This document shows, piece by piece, positions 1 through 8,240 of a DNA stretch of 12,101 nucleotides. Numbering within the stretch: position 1 is the stretch's first letter; every line of letters starts with the position of its first letter. Under the pieces are notes generated by a model. The model was not told the origin of the DNA. It was given only the letters and a program-made list of their open reading frames with translations, and did no database searches. The position numbers were made by a program, and so were the translations under genes. The DNA lies in assembly GCA_900618425.1 (NCBI GenBank), contig UZAN01048779.1, forward strand, positions 1-12,101, given 5' to 3'. Origin of the DNA: Echinostoma caproni (taxonomy: Eukaryota > Platyhelminthes > Trematoda > Plagiorchiida > Echinostomatidae).

Positions 1-910
1 CAAGGTCCTCGCGTCCGGGACTGGTATTTGTGCCCCATCCTGGCCGGCGTTTCGGTGTATTTGCTACTGCTATTGCCCAGCTGCGGTCCTCTGACACCAT
101 TTTGCGTGTAGAGGTCCCTGTGCTCCGTTCCTGTGATTATCTTGCTCTGAGGAAGCGGGTTTCTGTGCTACAGGTTTTAACTTCGCAGCTGCTGCGGGGC
201 TGAAAGCGGTGGTGGTGTTCTCCGCTCCAACCGCTTTTGCTTCGCTACCCCTTAACACTCGTAACGGATTCCCTATAGGTTTCGGAGATGACTTACTCAA
301 CGGTGTACACTTCGGTCCTTGTGTGCCCTTTGGTGTGCTTACCTGACCTTGGGCCTTCGTTGATTTAGTGACAGATCTAGGTTTTTCGGGCACCCCCACC
401 CTTCTTAGCTTAACAACTGTATTCTTCGGCGGCTCTACTTCTTGGTTGCTGGTGGGTGGCCAGTTTGTTCTACGGATCACCGTACCATGGATCACCACCA
501 TGGGATGACAATTATGCCTCCCCTGGTGATACTTTCTATTACCGCTGATCTGGACAATAGACGGTCCCTGGCATACACACTCGTGAGGGCTAACAACTTG
601 GGCCGTGGTTGGGTGGCTCTTTCGACTTTCCATAGTCCCACCCTATGACACTTCATAATTCCTGTCATGGTAGGCATCCCCGCTAGCCTAAGCGCGGTCT
701 GCACATACTTCCGGTCGGCCTCGTGCCGAGACTTGGAGTCTCTAATCACGGGCTCCACGCAGTTATGCAGGAGTATATTCCTAGCCCTTCCTAGGATTGC
801 TTGATTAGTTTCTTTCAGGAGTTTCAGCTCTTTTTCAAGCTGTTTCAACCCTTCTTTTATCCTTGCCATACCCTCCGCGTCCCTCTCTTGAGCTACTGCG
901 GTAGTTTTCC
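1..910 (-). pseudogene. LINE A: decayed ORF1 (coiled coil, QPRP domain, S/T/P/K-rich linker)
   Basis: This is a retrotransposon ORF1-type fragment read leftwards. A charged coiled coil comes first (about 869-780, MARIKEGLKQLEKELKLLKE). A helical domain follows (about 780-505) with RNILLHNCVEPVIRD, a CHRVGLW segment and a TQPRP segment, ending in RDRLLSRSAVI. After about 500 the frame shifts and a Ser/Thr/Pro/Lys-rich linker runs from about 480 to 70, with one stop near 70 before it leaves the window. The frame is open upstream of the first ATG (869) to about 925, so ATG 869 need not be the real start. The same domain order occurs in LINE C, which supports the assignment. The endonuclease that should follow the linker would lie to the left of base 1. 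It is a non-functional fossil; the exact clade (CR1/Jockey-like) is inferred. Confidence 0.72.
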
Positions 911-941
911 TTCCGTGTTGGCATCTGGTTCTTGGTTTTTC

Positions 942-1187
942 CTACGGTTTACTTTCTTTGCTTTCTTTCTTTCGATCGACACGGTATCCAGTGAAGCCAC
1001 CAATTTTAGTAATCTGTTCATCCATCTTGTTATGTAACCAAGTCTCTTTTAAAAGAATTGCACCTAAGTTAGAATATTCCATACGGCGCACGAGAACAGA
1101 TACATTTGGTAATTTTTCAAGCAACGAACGGACGTTGTTGCTGATAATGATGGGTATGCATAGTTGTGGCAAAGCTCTTTGACGCAA
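942..1187 (-). pseudogene. LINE endonuclease N-terminal fragment (APE-type)
   Basis: About 80 codons are open on the minus strand. They carry NNVRSLLEKLPNVSVLV, then AILLKETWLH and GGFTGYRVDR. This matches the start of the APE-type endonuclease of CR1-like LINEs: the N-x-RSL beta strand, the ETWL motif with the catalytic Glu, and the GY-x-x-YR strand. The fragment stops after the YRVDR strand and runs into an AAAG-rich tract (about 950-985). The catalytic GDFNAP, SDH and later strands are absent. It lies upstream (in its own direction) of the LINE A ORF1, the reverse of normal element order, so it is probably a separate insertion or a rearranged piece. It cannot be an active nuclease. Confidence 0.7.
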
Positions 1188-1544
1188 TGCTACCCTCCAA
1201 AGACCTCGATTCTTCCTTCAATGTCCGCGAGATTTCCTGCGAACATTTTGTACTTATTTCTCACTGTTTTTCCAAATTCAAGTACTTCACAAGGCAACTT
1301 AGAGTTCTTGATGTTTATCATGAAGGCTTTATGAAATTTTGTGACTGGCGTCATTGTATTTGCACATCCCACAAGTTGAATTCATGTATAAAAACAAAGG
1401 GAATGTTATTTACTATGTGGCAATGATCGAACGGAATATAAAAGCGAAAGAGAATATGAACGTAGGACTGCACGCAATGCTCAACAACTGTGTGCTATCT
1501 GACGGTCACTATGGGGTAGCGGTAGGTAATATAGTAAGTGCATA
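1188..1544. other. Unassigned stretch between two LINE fragments
   Basis: No recognisable domain was found on either strand. A 60-codon minus-strand frame (1190-1372) follows the endonuclease fragment backwards, but it shows no motif I know. The plus strand has only short A-rich frames. It may be 5' element sequence or plain intergenic DNA. Confidence 0.4.
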
Positions 1545-3330
1545 GTGGCCTCCAGTGGGAAAAAGGCGGAAGTCCAAAACATCTTCTTTGAGAAATTCTA
1601 TACAAAGGAGTTGGGCAAAACGTTGCCTGACCTATCAGGACGTCTCCCTGAACGTTCTATGGCACCTTTTGTCTTTGATGTGAAGGTGGAAGTAGCATTG
1701 AGACACCTAGACCAGCAAATGGCTGCGGATCCGGATGTGCTGCAGCCAGCAATCTTGCGATCCATTGCTGACATCATTTCCGGTGCACTGGCGCAACTTT
1801 TCAATCGATCCCTTGCCTTAGCAACGCTGCCATCCAACTGGACTACGGCAGAAGTGGTGCCAATTCACAAGGGTGGATCAAGCGCAGCTGCTTTGAACCA
1901 TAGGCCGGTAATCCTGTTGTCAGGGGTCCTGAAAATCTTTGAGCGCCTTCTTAGGGAGAGATTGGCAAGATATCCAGACGAGTAACACATTATGGCAGCC
2001 CAACAACACGGATTTGTCAACAAAAACCATGCCTCACAAACCTTCTGTCATTTCTGGACGAGATCACAGAACGGTCGGACCCAGGGGATTGAGGCGAAGT
2101 TTATAACCTTGATTTCAGGAAAGCCTTCGACTCGGTCAATCACAGGTTCCTCCTACGCAAACTGGAAGCCCTGCTGGTAAATCAGCAGTTGATGAAAGGG
2201 ACTGAAGCGTACCTTCATGAGAGGTCATTCCGTGTCAGAGTGGAGCAGAAAACCTCGGAAACGGCNGCAGCCTATAGTGGGGTCTCTCAGGGCTCAGTCC
2301 TTGGTCTCATACTATTTGTGCTGTATATTATTGACGTAATTAAGATCTTGCGGGGCCCCGTACTCCTAGTTAAAAAAATTAATAAAGGTATATTTAACGA
2401 AGCCCCGTGAAACATGCAGAAGCATGATCATTTGCGGATGATCCCAAAGTAGTAAGAGATTCATCATCGAGGGGAATACAGGAGGCACTAAACGCAAACT
2501 ACGACTGGGAGGATAAATGGCAGCTATTACTTAACGTCAGGAAATGCAGGCAACTGCTGCTGAACACAGAGGCAGATGAGGTAAGCCAGCTAAGTGTTGG
2601 GTCGACGGATACCATTGAATCCGCTGAAGTGGTCAGGGATCTAGGCGTGAAGACGTATGCATCCTTTAAAACCTTCGATGCAATGTGCGGCAACTGCAGT
2701 GAAGGCCAATAGAGCCTCATTCTAACTCTGCCGAACGGTATCACCGAGGGAAACTGATGTTCTCTTGCCATTGTATGTGACTACATCTTGAGTACTGTTT
2801 ACAAGCGTACCCCCCCCCTTTAGTAGGGAATAAACCACTGCTCGAGGCAGTCCAAAGATGGTTCACCAGGATGATCAGTGGACTGAAAGGTAAGGCTGGC
2901 GGCCCTTGACGTTTTCTCACTGCACCGCCGTCGCCTAAGGGGTGACTTGATTGAGATGTTCAAACAGCTCAAAGGACTATCTATAGCAGACAGATTCCTG
3001 TTCACGCTCAGTCACAATCCAACCGTCAGAGGGTATACAGTGGAGCTGATGAAACCAAGGGCCAACAGAAGTGCCAGGGCACATAAACCACAACATTTCA
3101 CAGCCCCCGGGAAGCTCTCATCGCGAGCGTATCAGTACTCTGAGCTGCAGCGCCTGTCAAACGATTGAGACCAGTGGTTCCCCGCGGGCGATCCTGCTCC
3201 TCATCTCTATACTTTTAAGCACAACATCCAACACCAAACTGAGGAACTACCTCACAGTAGCAACACAGTGGGAAGCACCAGCTCACAAGTGCAAGAACCT
3301 GGACGTTCAATGGCGGAAGCCTAAAGTCTT
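1545..3330 (+). pseudogene. LINE B: CR1-like reverse transcriptase with C-terminal domain, broken
   Basis: This is a 5'-truncated non-LTR retrotransposon. It begins in the pre-RT segment (VQNIFFEKFYTKEL) and continues through RT blocks in order: DPDVLQPAILR, then NHRPVILLSGVLKIFERLL, QQHGFVNK near 2000, and motif A (LDFRKAFDSVNH, about 2105-2143). Motif B is SGVSQGSVLG (2276-2305), followed by motif C FADD with both catalytic Asp codons intact (2431-2442) and then RDLGV. The C-terminal part has LLEAVQRWFTRM, RGDLIEMFKQLKG (near 2941) and a GDPAPHLYTFK segment. Breaks seen: a stop at 1984-1986, a frameshift near 2037, a stop at about 2090, the insertion at 2369-2430, and frame changes near 2710-2820 including a run of nine C. 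An N lies at 2266. In a live element it would copy RNA onto nicked target DNA; this copy cannot. Confidence 0.85.
2369..2430 (+). mobile_element. 62-bp hairpin cassette, copy 1 (inserted in LINE B RT)
   Basis: The RT frame reads GPVLL up to base 2368 and resumes with FADD at 2431. The 62 bases between are therefore foreign to the RT; the edges could slide by one base only, since 2368 and 2430 are both A. The cassette starts GTTA, then an A/T tract. Next are stem TTAACG/CGTGAA (2394-2399 with 2406-2411, one mismatch), stem CATGC/GCATG with an AGAA loop (2413-2417 with 2422-2426), and the end TGATCA. No target-site duplication longer than one base is visible. It is non-coding and brings an in-frame TGA. 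Confidence 0.75.
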
Positions 3331-3828
3331 GTGACCTGACCGGACTTTACCTCCACCAAGTAAGGTACTAGGGTCGGAGTGGTAATCCTGAAAGTTCCGA
3401 CTCCAGTCACCGATTTCGACTTCCTCGAGCAACGAAGTTTCCGTCAGGACGCACATATCAACGGTGCCGAAAGTATCAGTCACCTCGTCTCTCTTGTCTA
3501 CAATGCAGAAAACGTTTATCAGCACACAAGATAGGATCTGTGGGTGTTTGCGCTGTTTGGTGGTCGTTATGAGATTGGAGGAAGCCTCGTAAAAGNTGAG
3601 ATTGGAGGAAGCCTCGTAAAAGGTTCTCCGTTTTTTTGAAATGTGTTGCAGAGACCGGGTTCTTTGCAATTGTAGCGGGATTTCCTCGGAGGTTATCACC
3701 GGATTGTCCGGGAGGAAGTGAGTACTCGAGATGATCCTTTTGCGGGTGCGGCCTTCTGCATTAATTTTAATGGTGATCAGTTCATTTGCAATGACTAAAT
3801 CCTTGGATTGGAGAAAGTCCCGTTATTT
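3307..3828 (-). pseudogene. LINE endonuclease N-terminal region with upstream linker
   Basis: An open minus-strand frame runs from about 3825 to 3307. Its first part (ANELITIKI, IISSTHFLPDNPVI) has no clear match and is probably the linker before the nuclease. The second part reads VLINVFCIVDKRDEV, TVDMCVLTETSL, then a SRNFQDYHSD and LLGGGK segment. This is the start of an APE-type LINE endonuclease: the ETWL motif is changed to ETSL with the catalytic Glu kept, and the GGG turn is present. Then it stops. The family differs from the fragment at 942-1187. Its end overlaps the tail of plus-strand LINE B, so the two are joined tail to tail. The frame contains a 26-bp duplication around an N at 3596, which is probably an assembly artefact. 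Confidence 0.68.
3570..3622. repeat. 26-bp direct duplication flanking a single N
   Basis: Bases 3570-3595 and 3597-3622 are identical and separated only by the N at 3596. In the minus-strand frame this repeats the peptide FYEASSNL. Two overlapping contig ends joined by a one-base placeholder would produce exactly this pattern. Confidence 0.85.
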
Positions 3829-3870
3829 TGCGCTGTGGAGTTCCACGAGCAGCGGTGCAGTTAGAAGATA

Positions 3871-4262
3871 TAGAGATGGTGGGGGAGCGGAAACGGAAAC
3901 GCAGTGCAAACGGAACACAAAGCGGACAGAGTTACGAACGTATATATTAAGGATTGAGGAGTGCGCTAATTAAGCAAGTCAATGGAAATTGAAGGAAGAG
4001 CGAATCTTGTATCGAGGAGATTCGAGGTGCAGCCTTAATGGAAGGAAATACAGAGAGACGGTGTGAAACAAAGGACACGAGAGGATGGAGACACGCGGAT
4101 AAAAATGAATAGGAAGGAAGAGTACATCGAGTTGATACATTTGTCATATTACATGTTTCTCAGTGTGCTGCAACACTACTTGCTTCTGAGGACACATTCA
4201 CTGTGTTCGGGGCTTCGATCGGTCATAGAATGATTTAGGTTATTTATGCGTTGGTCGCTTTG
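3871..4262 (+). repeat. Dispersed repeat body, copy 1
   Basis: This stretch aligns by eye with 8241-8640 in the same orientation. Shared blocks include GCAGTGCAAACGGAACACAA against CAGTGTGAAAGGAACACAAA, an AGGAAGGAA block, a CATGTTTC block followed by TGCTGCAA, GTTCGGGGCTTC, and the end ATTTAGGTTATTTATGCGTT against ATTTGGATTATTT...GGCGTTT. It shows no protein-like frame conserved between the two copies, so it looks like a non-autonomous element or an untranslated element end. Unlike the second copy, it has no clear hairpin cassette in front of it, so it may be truncated there. Confidence 0.65.
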
Positions 4263-4555
4263 GCGTGGGACTGACTACGCTTTGTAGGTCAGGCAGGTGG
4301 TGTGATCCTGAACCTGGTCCGGAATGTGGACGCATGTAGTCAAAAAGGTGAAAAAACGCCGTACCCAGCAACCATTGTCGGAGCCAAATTGTCCATTGTG
4401 GGTGTAGACCCCAAGTCTTTGATAGGCCCAAACCAACCGAATCTGGAACAAAAGGGCGAAACTCGACAGTCTGGGGGTAATATCTAGCTGAAAACGGGTG
4501 AGGGAGAACAGAGAATTTCACGAAACAATGTACAAAGTGGAATACTACATGGAAG
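4263..4555. other. Unassigned stretch after repeat copy 1
   Basis: Both strands carry frames of 60 to about 120 codons, but neither shows a motif I recognise. The minus frame is rich in Trp, Leu and Pro. The stretch is not present after the second copy of the repeat body, so it is not part of that repeat. It may be a fragment of another repeat. Confidence 0.35.
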
Positions 4556-4560
4556 TATGT

Positions 4561-4591
<31 letters not shown>

Positions 4592-4616
4592 AATACATAT
4601 GTATACATAAATATAA
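4556..4616. repeat. CATA/TATA microsatellite
   Basis: A simple tract of ATAC/CATA units runs clean from 4561 to about 4586 and continues as degenerate ATAT/ATAC to about 4616. It is a tetranucleotide microsatellite. Confidence 0.95.
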
Positions 4617-5275
4617 AAGACGAAGGCGCAGCGCGAAACGATTAAGAAGGAATGCAAATGCCATTGACTATCTCCAAGCTTTCAACGTTGATCCAGAATT
4701 ACGAAAAATGTGACACGGCATATTGGGAGGAAAAATTTCGAAGTGTTAGGTGTGGGGTTGACAAGATAAGAGAACAGGGTGATTAGACTCGAGAGAATAT
4801 TCACCGATAAGCGTTTTATATTCCGCTGACAGAGTTTTGACGCTGTATGAGTGTACTGAAATAGGATTGGGACGTGGATGTGACCACCGTTACCTGGCTA
4901 GCCTATGTAACGGATTGATATTGAACAGACAAAACATGGTCAGTCCGGAAAGATTTGGAGCATTTAATAAGGGGTCACAATAGTTCTAAGAGTATGTACT
5001 AACATGGATTTTGTTCCACAGATCCAGCTTTGAAGCTGAACCTGTGTACTGATAGGAAATCTGCTGAGAAAGTGGACACTACTACCTGGTCAGCATGTGC
5101 CACAGAATTCAGCCGAGTGTGTCAAACAAAAGCTAGTGCAAGTGTTATTGGAGGAAAGTTTTCACTGTTATTTCACTGGTATCGGACAAAAAGTGTAAAC
5201 GAGATAGAGCAAAGTAGAAATTCAAACCACGCTCGAACGTACCTCGGTCCTGTATACTTGATGAGAACATCTTAA
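4617..5275. other. Unassigned stretch with two weak exon-like frames
   Basis: The first frame (4617-4713, +) encodes a basic peptide, RRRRSAKRL then DYLQAFNVDPELRKM and a stop. The second (5003-5275, +) follows TACTAAC at about 4998-5004 and a TTTTGTTCCACAG acceptor-like string, and encodes about 85 residues without a known motif. Both could be chance. Nothing else is recognisable here. Confidence 0.3.
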
Positions 5276-5279
5276 CACT

Positions 5280-7400
5280 GCTGGCTTTTGGCAGTCGTTG
5301 TTCACCTCTATCTCTTGTTTATCTCTCACGCGCCCCACCCCACTTTGTAGGCATTTCTTTGAGTGCACGTACCTTAAGTAAGCCTTAGGGTTTGGTTTGG
5401 CATTTTTGCTAGCCTCTGTTTATATGCGTGCTTGCATTCCCTTTGTACTCCAATGGCTTTCTTTCTGCCGCCAAGTACTGCAAAACACTGCGATGGCCAC
5501 CATGTGCCTTACAACTTCTCGAGGCTTCTTGCTTTCTAATATTATACTTAAGCTCTCAAAATCTGCACCCCGGGGGAATGTTCCAGCCTTTATGAGTCTC
5601 TGAATAAGTGGGACTTCTTTGGTGAGGTCTCTTAGGTTTCCTTATTCACTCTCCATAGAGCCTGCACAGAGCGCGGTTTCGCCATCCAATTCAGGGACGA
5701 CGCTCTTCTGATGAGTTCTATGTGAATTTTCTGTTGGAGTTTGTTTTCCTTCTGTCAAGAACGTGGGTCCCTGGGAGGCTGTTCAATAGGCTTACTGCAA
5801 CATGTTTGCTTTTCCTTAACGGTGCTTCCATTTCGATCCTGCCTAACCAAATCTCCATCTGGTTTCTTGGCCTATATGCTGCACTATTGCGTGCTCGTGG
5901 AGTGCAGATGTTAGTCGGTCCTCAAATGACCCTCTTCGCGCCATCCAAGTCCGCCAATTTAATTCGGGAGCGTTCATATCGCCCATGATAAGAACCTTTA
6001 GTGAGCTTCTAGTAACTTCCGTTATAAACTGGGGAAGTTCGTTGTCCTCGTTTACGCCAGTAGAGAAGCCCCGGTATACACAAGCTGTGGGCAGACCAAT
6101 ACTTCCTAATTTGATTTGGTTTTCGATTGCCTATATATTGGGCGTATTCAGTCGCTTACCCTCCATGCATTTATCATGCTCTGCTATGTGTAGCATCAAC
6201 CGTCCACCTATCCTGCAATTATCCCTGTCATTCCTGTAAAGGATGAAGTTCGATGGGGCTGGTAGACCGAATCGGTCCTTTTTTACAACCAAGTCCCGAG
6301 GACAGCGATCGCTTCGGCGTTGTGCAGCCGTGCTCTCAGTTCGCACCATTTTTCCCTAAACGTTCCGCATTAGTACATGCAGCATGGAACAGAGCCATTC
6401 TCAGAACTCGGGTTCCGGTATCTGAGGTGGCATTCTGATGCCCTGTGTCTAGTCCCGGGCAGATCCCTCGTTTTTGAGGAGCTCTCACGTGACCCCATAC
6501 TCGTGGGTTGTCTCCCCGTTGAGGTACCTTGGGTGGTAAGCGCAAAGTTTTGACCACAATTTCAGTGCATGCAGTTTGTGTAACCTGGTGTTTTAACGCG
6601 GAGCTTTCTTTCCCGTTTTACTTAGATTCTAGTTTAACAGTCTTGGTGAGTCTCCTTCGCGTGCGCTCTTATCTCTGTTTGGATTATACTGCGGTTTGCT
6701 GCTGTCCCCAAAGTGATCATTTTGTTCTACCTTGATAGCCTCCCTGGTTTTGCTGATAATATGCTCGCCGCAACAAGGAACCTGTCCCTGTGTCGGGGAT
6801 TTGCAAACTTCACTAGCGTGGGTCTAGGTTGTGTCTCTCCGACCCTGCCATTTCTCCAGCCTAAACACTCTTTATGGGACCATGCTCTGGGATCTCTATC
6901 AGACTCAACATGTGTGCGACGTGGAAGCGTATCGCGCGATCCCTCTGCCTGCCTTCTTTAATGAAGGGTTTGAGTAGCCTTTTGACTACCAGATTGCGAT
7001 TTCTACCTGTGGCAATGTTGCTAGTTTTCTGAAGCCAGCCTAGGATTGTCTTCATTTTGCCTCTACTCTCTTCTACCTTTGTGATTCTATCATTCATTTT
7101 GGTCAGTTTTTCCTCGATGAGGCCCCATTTATCCTCCTGAGGAGGTTTGTTTCACTGTTCTTCTTCACCTTGAAATACCGTTCCAGTAGATATACCTTTT
7201 TGCTTTATGACGCTATGGGACCCTACCTCCAAGTACGGTGGTGAGGGTTGTCCTTCAGTCTGTCGTTATTTTCAATTTTCTTTCTGTTTACCGGAGTTGC
7301 GGTATCTGAAAAGCTCTTTCCGGGCTCTGTTTTGGGTGACACCCTTGGCGACTTTGCGGTAAGCGATTGCTGATTAACTATCGCCCTTACCTTCTGTTTG
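5280..7400 (-). pseudogene. LINE C: ORF1, APE endonuclease and pre-RT linker; RT core missing
   Basis: Reading leftwards, a Ser/Thr/Pro/Lys-rich N-terminal segment comes first (about 7400-7205). A coiled coil follows (EDKWGLIEEKLTKMNDR, about 7140-7090). The ORF1 helical domain then reads NRNLVVKRLLKPFIKEGRQR, after a frameshift VFRLEKW, then ETQPRPTLVKFANPRHRDR (to about 6770). The endonuclease occupies about 6400-5850: KWCELRARLHNAEAIAVL then GTWL, ILYRNDRDN, RIGGRLMLHIAEH, and GDMNAPELNW (5951-5983) carrying the catalytic Asp/Asn. It ends with LHEHAIVQHI and ETRW. A last stretch at about 5390-5280 reads NPKAYLRYVHSKK and VGRVRD, the linker before the RT. Stops and frameshifts separate all parts. 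The RT domain is absent, so the 3' half was lost by deletion or rearrangement, unlike the usual 5' truncation. Confidence 0.8.
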
Positions 7401-7428
7401 CACCCAATGAAACCCGAGTTAGCTTACC

Positions 7429-7653
7429 ATGATGGCAATGAACTCAGTAGATCGCTTTGGAGAGATCAGCGCACTTTGGGTGGAACCACAATGGGTAGAC
7501 CTCACACTAGATGCCTTCAAGTTCTACATCTTCCTGGCACCTATTTCTCCCGCTTAAGATGCTCTGTTGGACGAATTCACGCCTGAGCTACTGAATAATT
7601 TTGCCACCATAGCCACCATAGATAACTGCTGCGATCATTTCTTACAGTAAAAG
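7429..7653 (+). pseudogene. Broken unrecognised reading frame
   Basis: One frame runs from ATG 7429 with a single internal TAA at 7555. It reads MNSVDRFGEISALWVEPQW, then DAFKFYIFLAPIS, the stop, then DALLDEFTPELLNNFATIA and DNCCDHFLQ, and a terminal stop near 7651. The composition is protein-like, with amphipathic spacing that continues across the stop, which suggests a decayed gene or the 5' ORF of an element (gag-like is only a guess). It lies divergently next to the 5' end of LINE C. I do not recognise the family. The stop could also be a sequencing error. Confidence 0.35.
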
Positions 7654-7979
7654 TGGAGAAAAAATACTACTACAAAGTGAAAGACTACAATAATTCTAGT
7701 ACCAGTGGATACAAGACTAGACAAGACTATCCGTAAGCAATTATATTAGTGCAACTCACGTACGATTCCATCGCTTTTGGCCGTGGATCCGAATCCTCTC
7801 GTTCTTAATGAGGATGGCAGATTCCAAACTATGTTGGTTTTCACATCAGTTGCTAGATTTTTCTTCGCTTTTGTGAAAGTTCTTTAGAGAGTTGACTCCA
7901 CGACAAATTTCGAACCACGCGGTTCCGAGTCAGTTTAGCTCAGGACATGTCGGTTGCACAGGACTAATAACGGCCTAGC
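7654..7979. other. Intergenic stretch, nothing recognised
   Basis: This is A/T-leaning sequence with stops in all frames and no clear motif. A short imperfect ACAAGACTA duplication near 7710-7725 is the only local repeat noticed. Confidence 0.5.
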
Positions 7980-8051
7980 GTTTATAATAATAATAATGAT
8001 AAAAATGGTATAATTCACGAAGCTCGTGAAGCATGCTAGTGTGCATGATCA
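7980..8051 (+). mobile_element. Hairpin cassette, copy 2
   Basis: It starts GTTTATAATAATAATAATG, then an A-rich spacer. A perfect 6-bp stem follows, TTCACG/CGTGAA with loop AAGCT (8014-8019 with 8025-8030). Next is a 5-bp stem CATGC/GCATG (8032-8036 with 8043-8047), and the end is TGATCA. It is about 72 bases, longer than copies 1 and 4 because of a longer TAA tract and spacer. Confidence 0.7.
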
Positions 8052-8141
8052 AATTCACAACAATGTAAAAATGGCAGTGGAAGCAAAAAGTAATAGTACA
8101 GAGTGTAAGAACGTAATTTGCAGACGGATACAAAAGATATC
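8052..8141 (+). repeat. Spacer resembling a truncated start of the repeat body
   Basis: Bases after copy 2 (ACAATGTAAAAATGGCAGTG, then ACAGAGTGTAAGAACG and ACGGATA) resemble the order of blocks after copy 3 (ACAGTGTAAATACATAGG, then ACAGTGTGAAAGGAACAC and CCGGATA). This suggests a first, truncated unit in tandem with the longer second unit. The alignment was made by eye and is gapped. Confidence 0.4.
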
Positions 8142-8198
8142 ATAAATGATAATGTGTATATTTCACAGAGCCCGTGAGATATGCGCAAGGCACGATCA
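8142..8198 (+). mobile_element. Hairpin cassette, copy 3 (most diverged)
   Basis: A short ATAAATGATAATG tract replaces the TAA run. The first stem has decayed to TCAC/GTGA around CAGAGCCC or so (8163-8166 with 8174-8177). The second is ATGC/GCAC (8181-8184 with 8190-8193), with an A-C mismatch. It ends CGATCA, against TGATCA in the other copies, and is followed by the repeat body. Confidence 0.6.
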
Positions 8199-8240
8199 AG
8201 TGATCAGAGCGAGCATATGTACAATAACAGTGTAAATACA

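Noticed and set aside
2369..2430. Cassette as a canonical Helitron end
   Set aside because: Copy 1 sits between A and T and has a hairpin near one end, but there is no TC start or CTRR end in either orientation, and copies 2 and 4 are preceded by C.
4305..4330. tRNA-like B box (GGTTCAGGATC on the minus strand)
   Set aside because: Imperfect match to the B box and no convincing A box at the right distance; not enough for a SINE or tRNA call.
4240..4608. 122-codon minus-strand frame as a gene
   Set aside because: It runs through the CATA microsatellite (Tyr/Met/Cys repeats) and shows no family motif; likely chance.
5397..6961. Series of plus-strand frames of 60-88 codons
   Set aside because: They lie antisense to LINE C, whose endonuclease and ORF1 motifs are clear on the minus strand.
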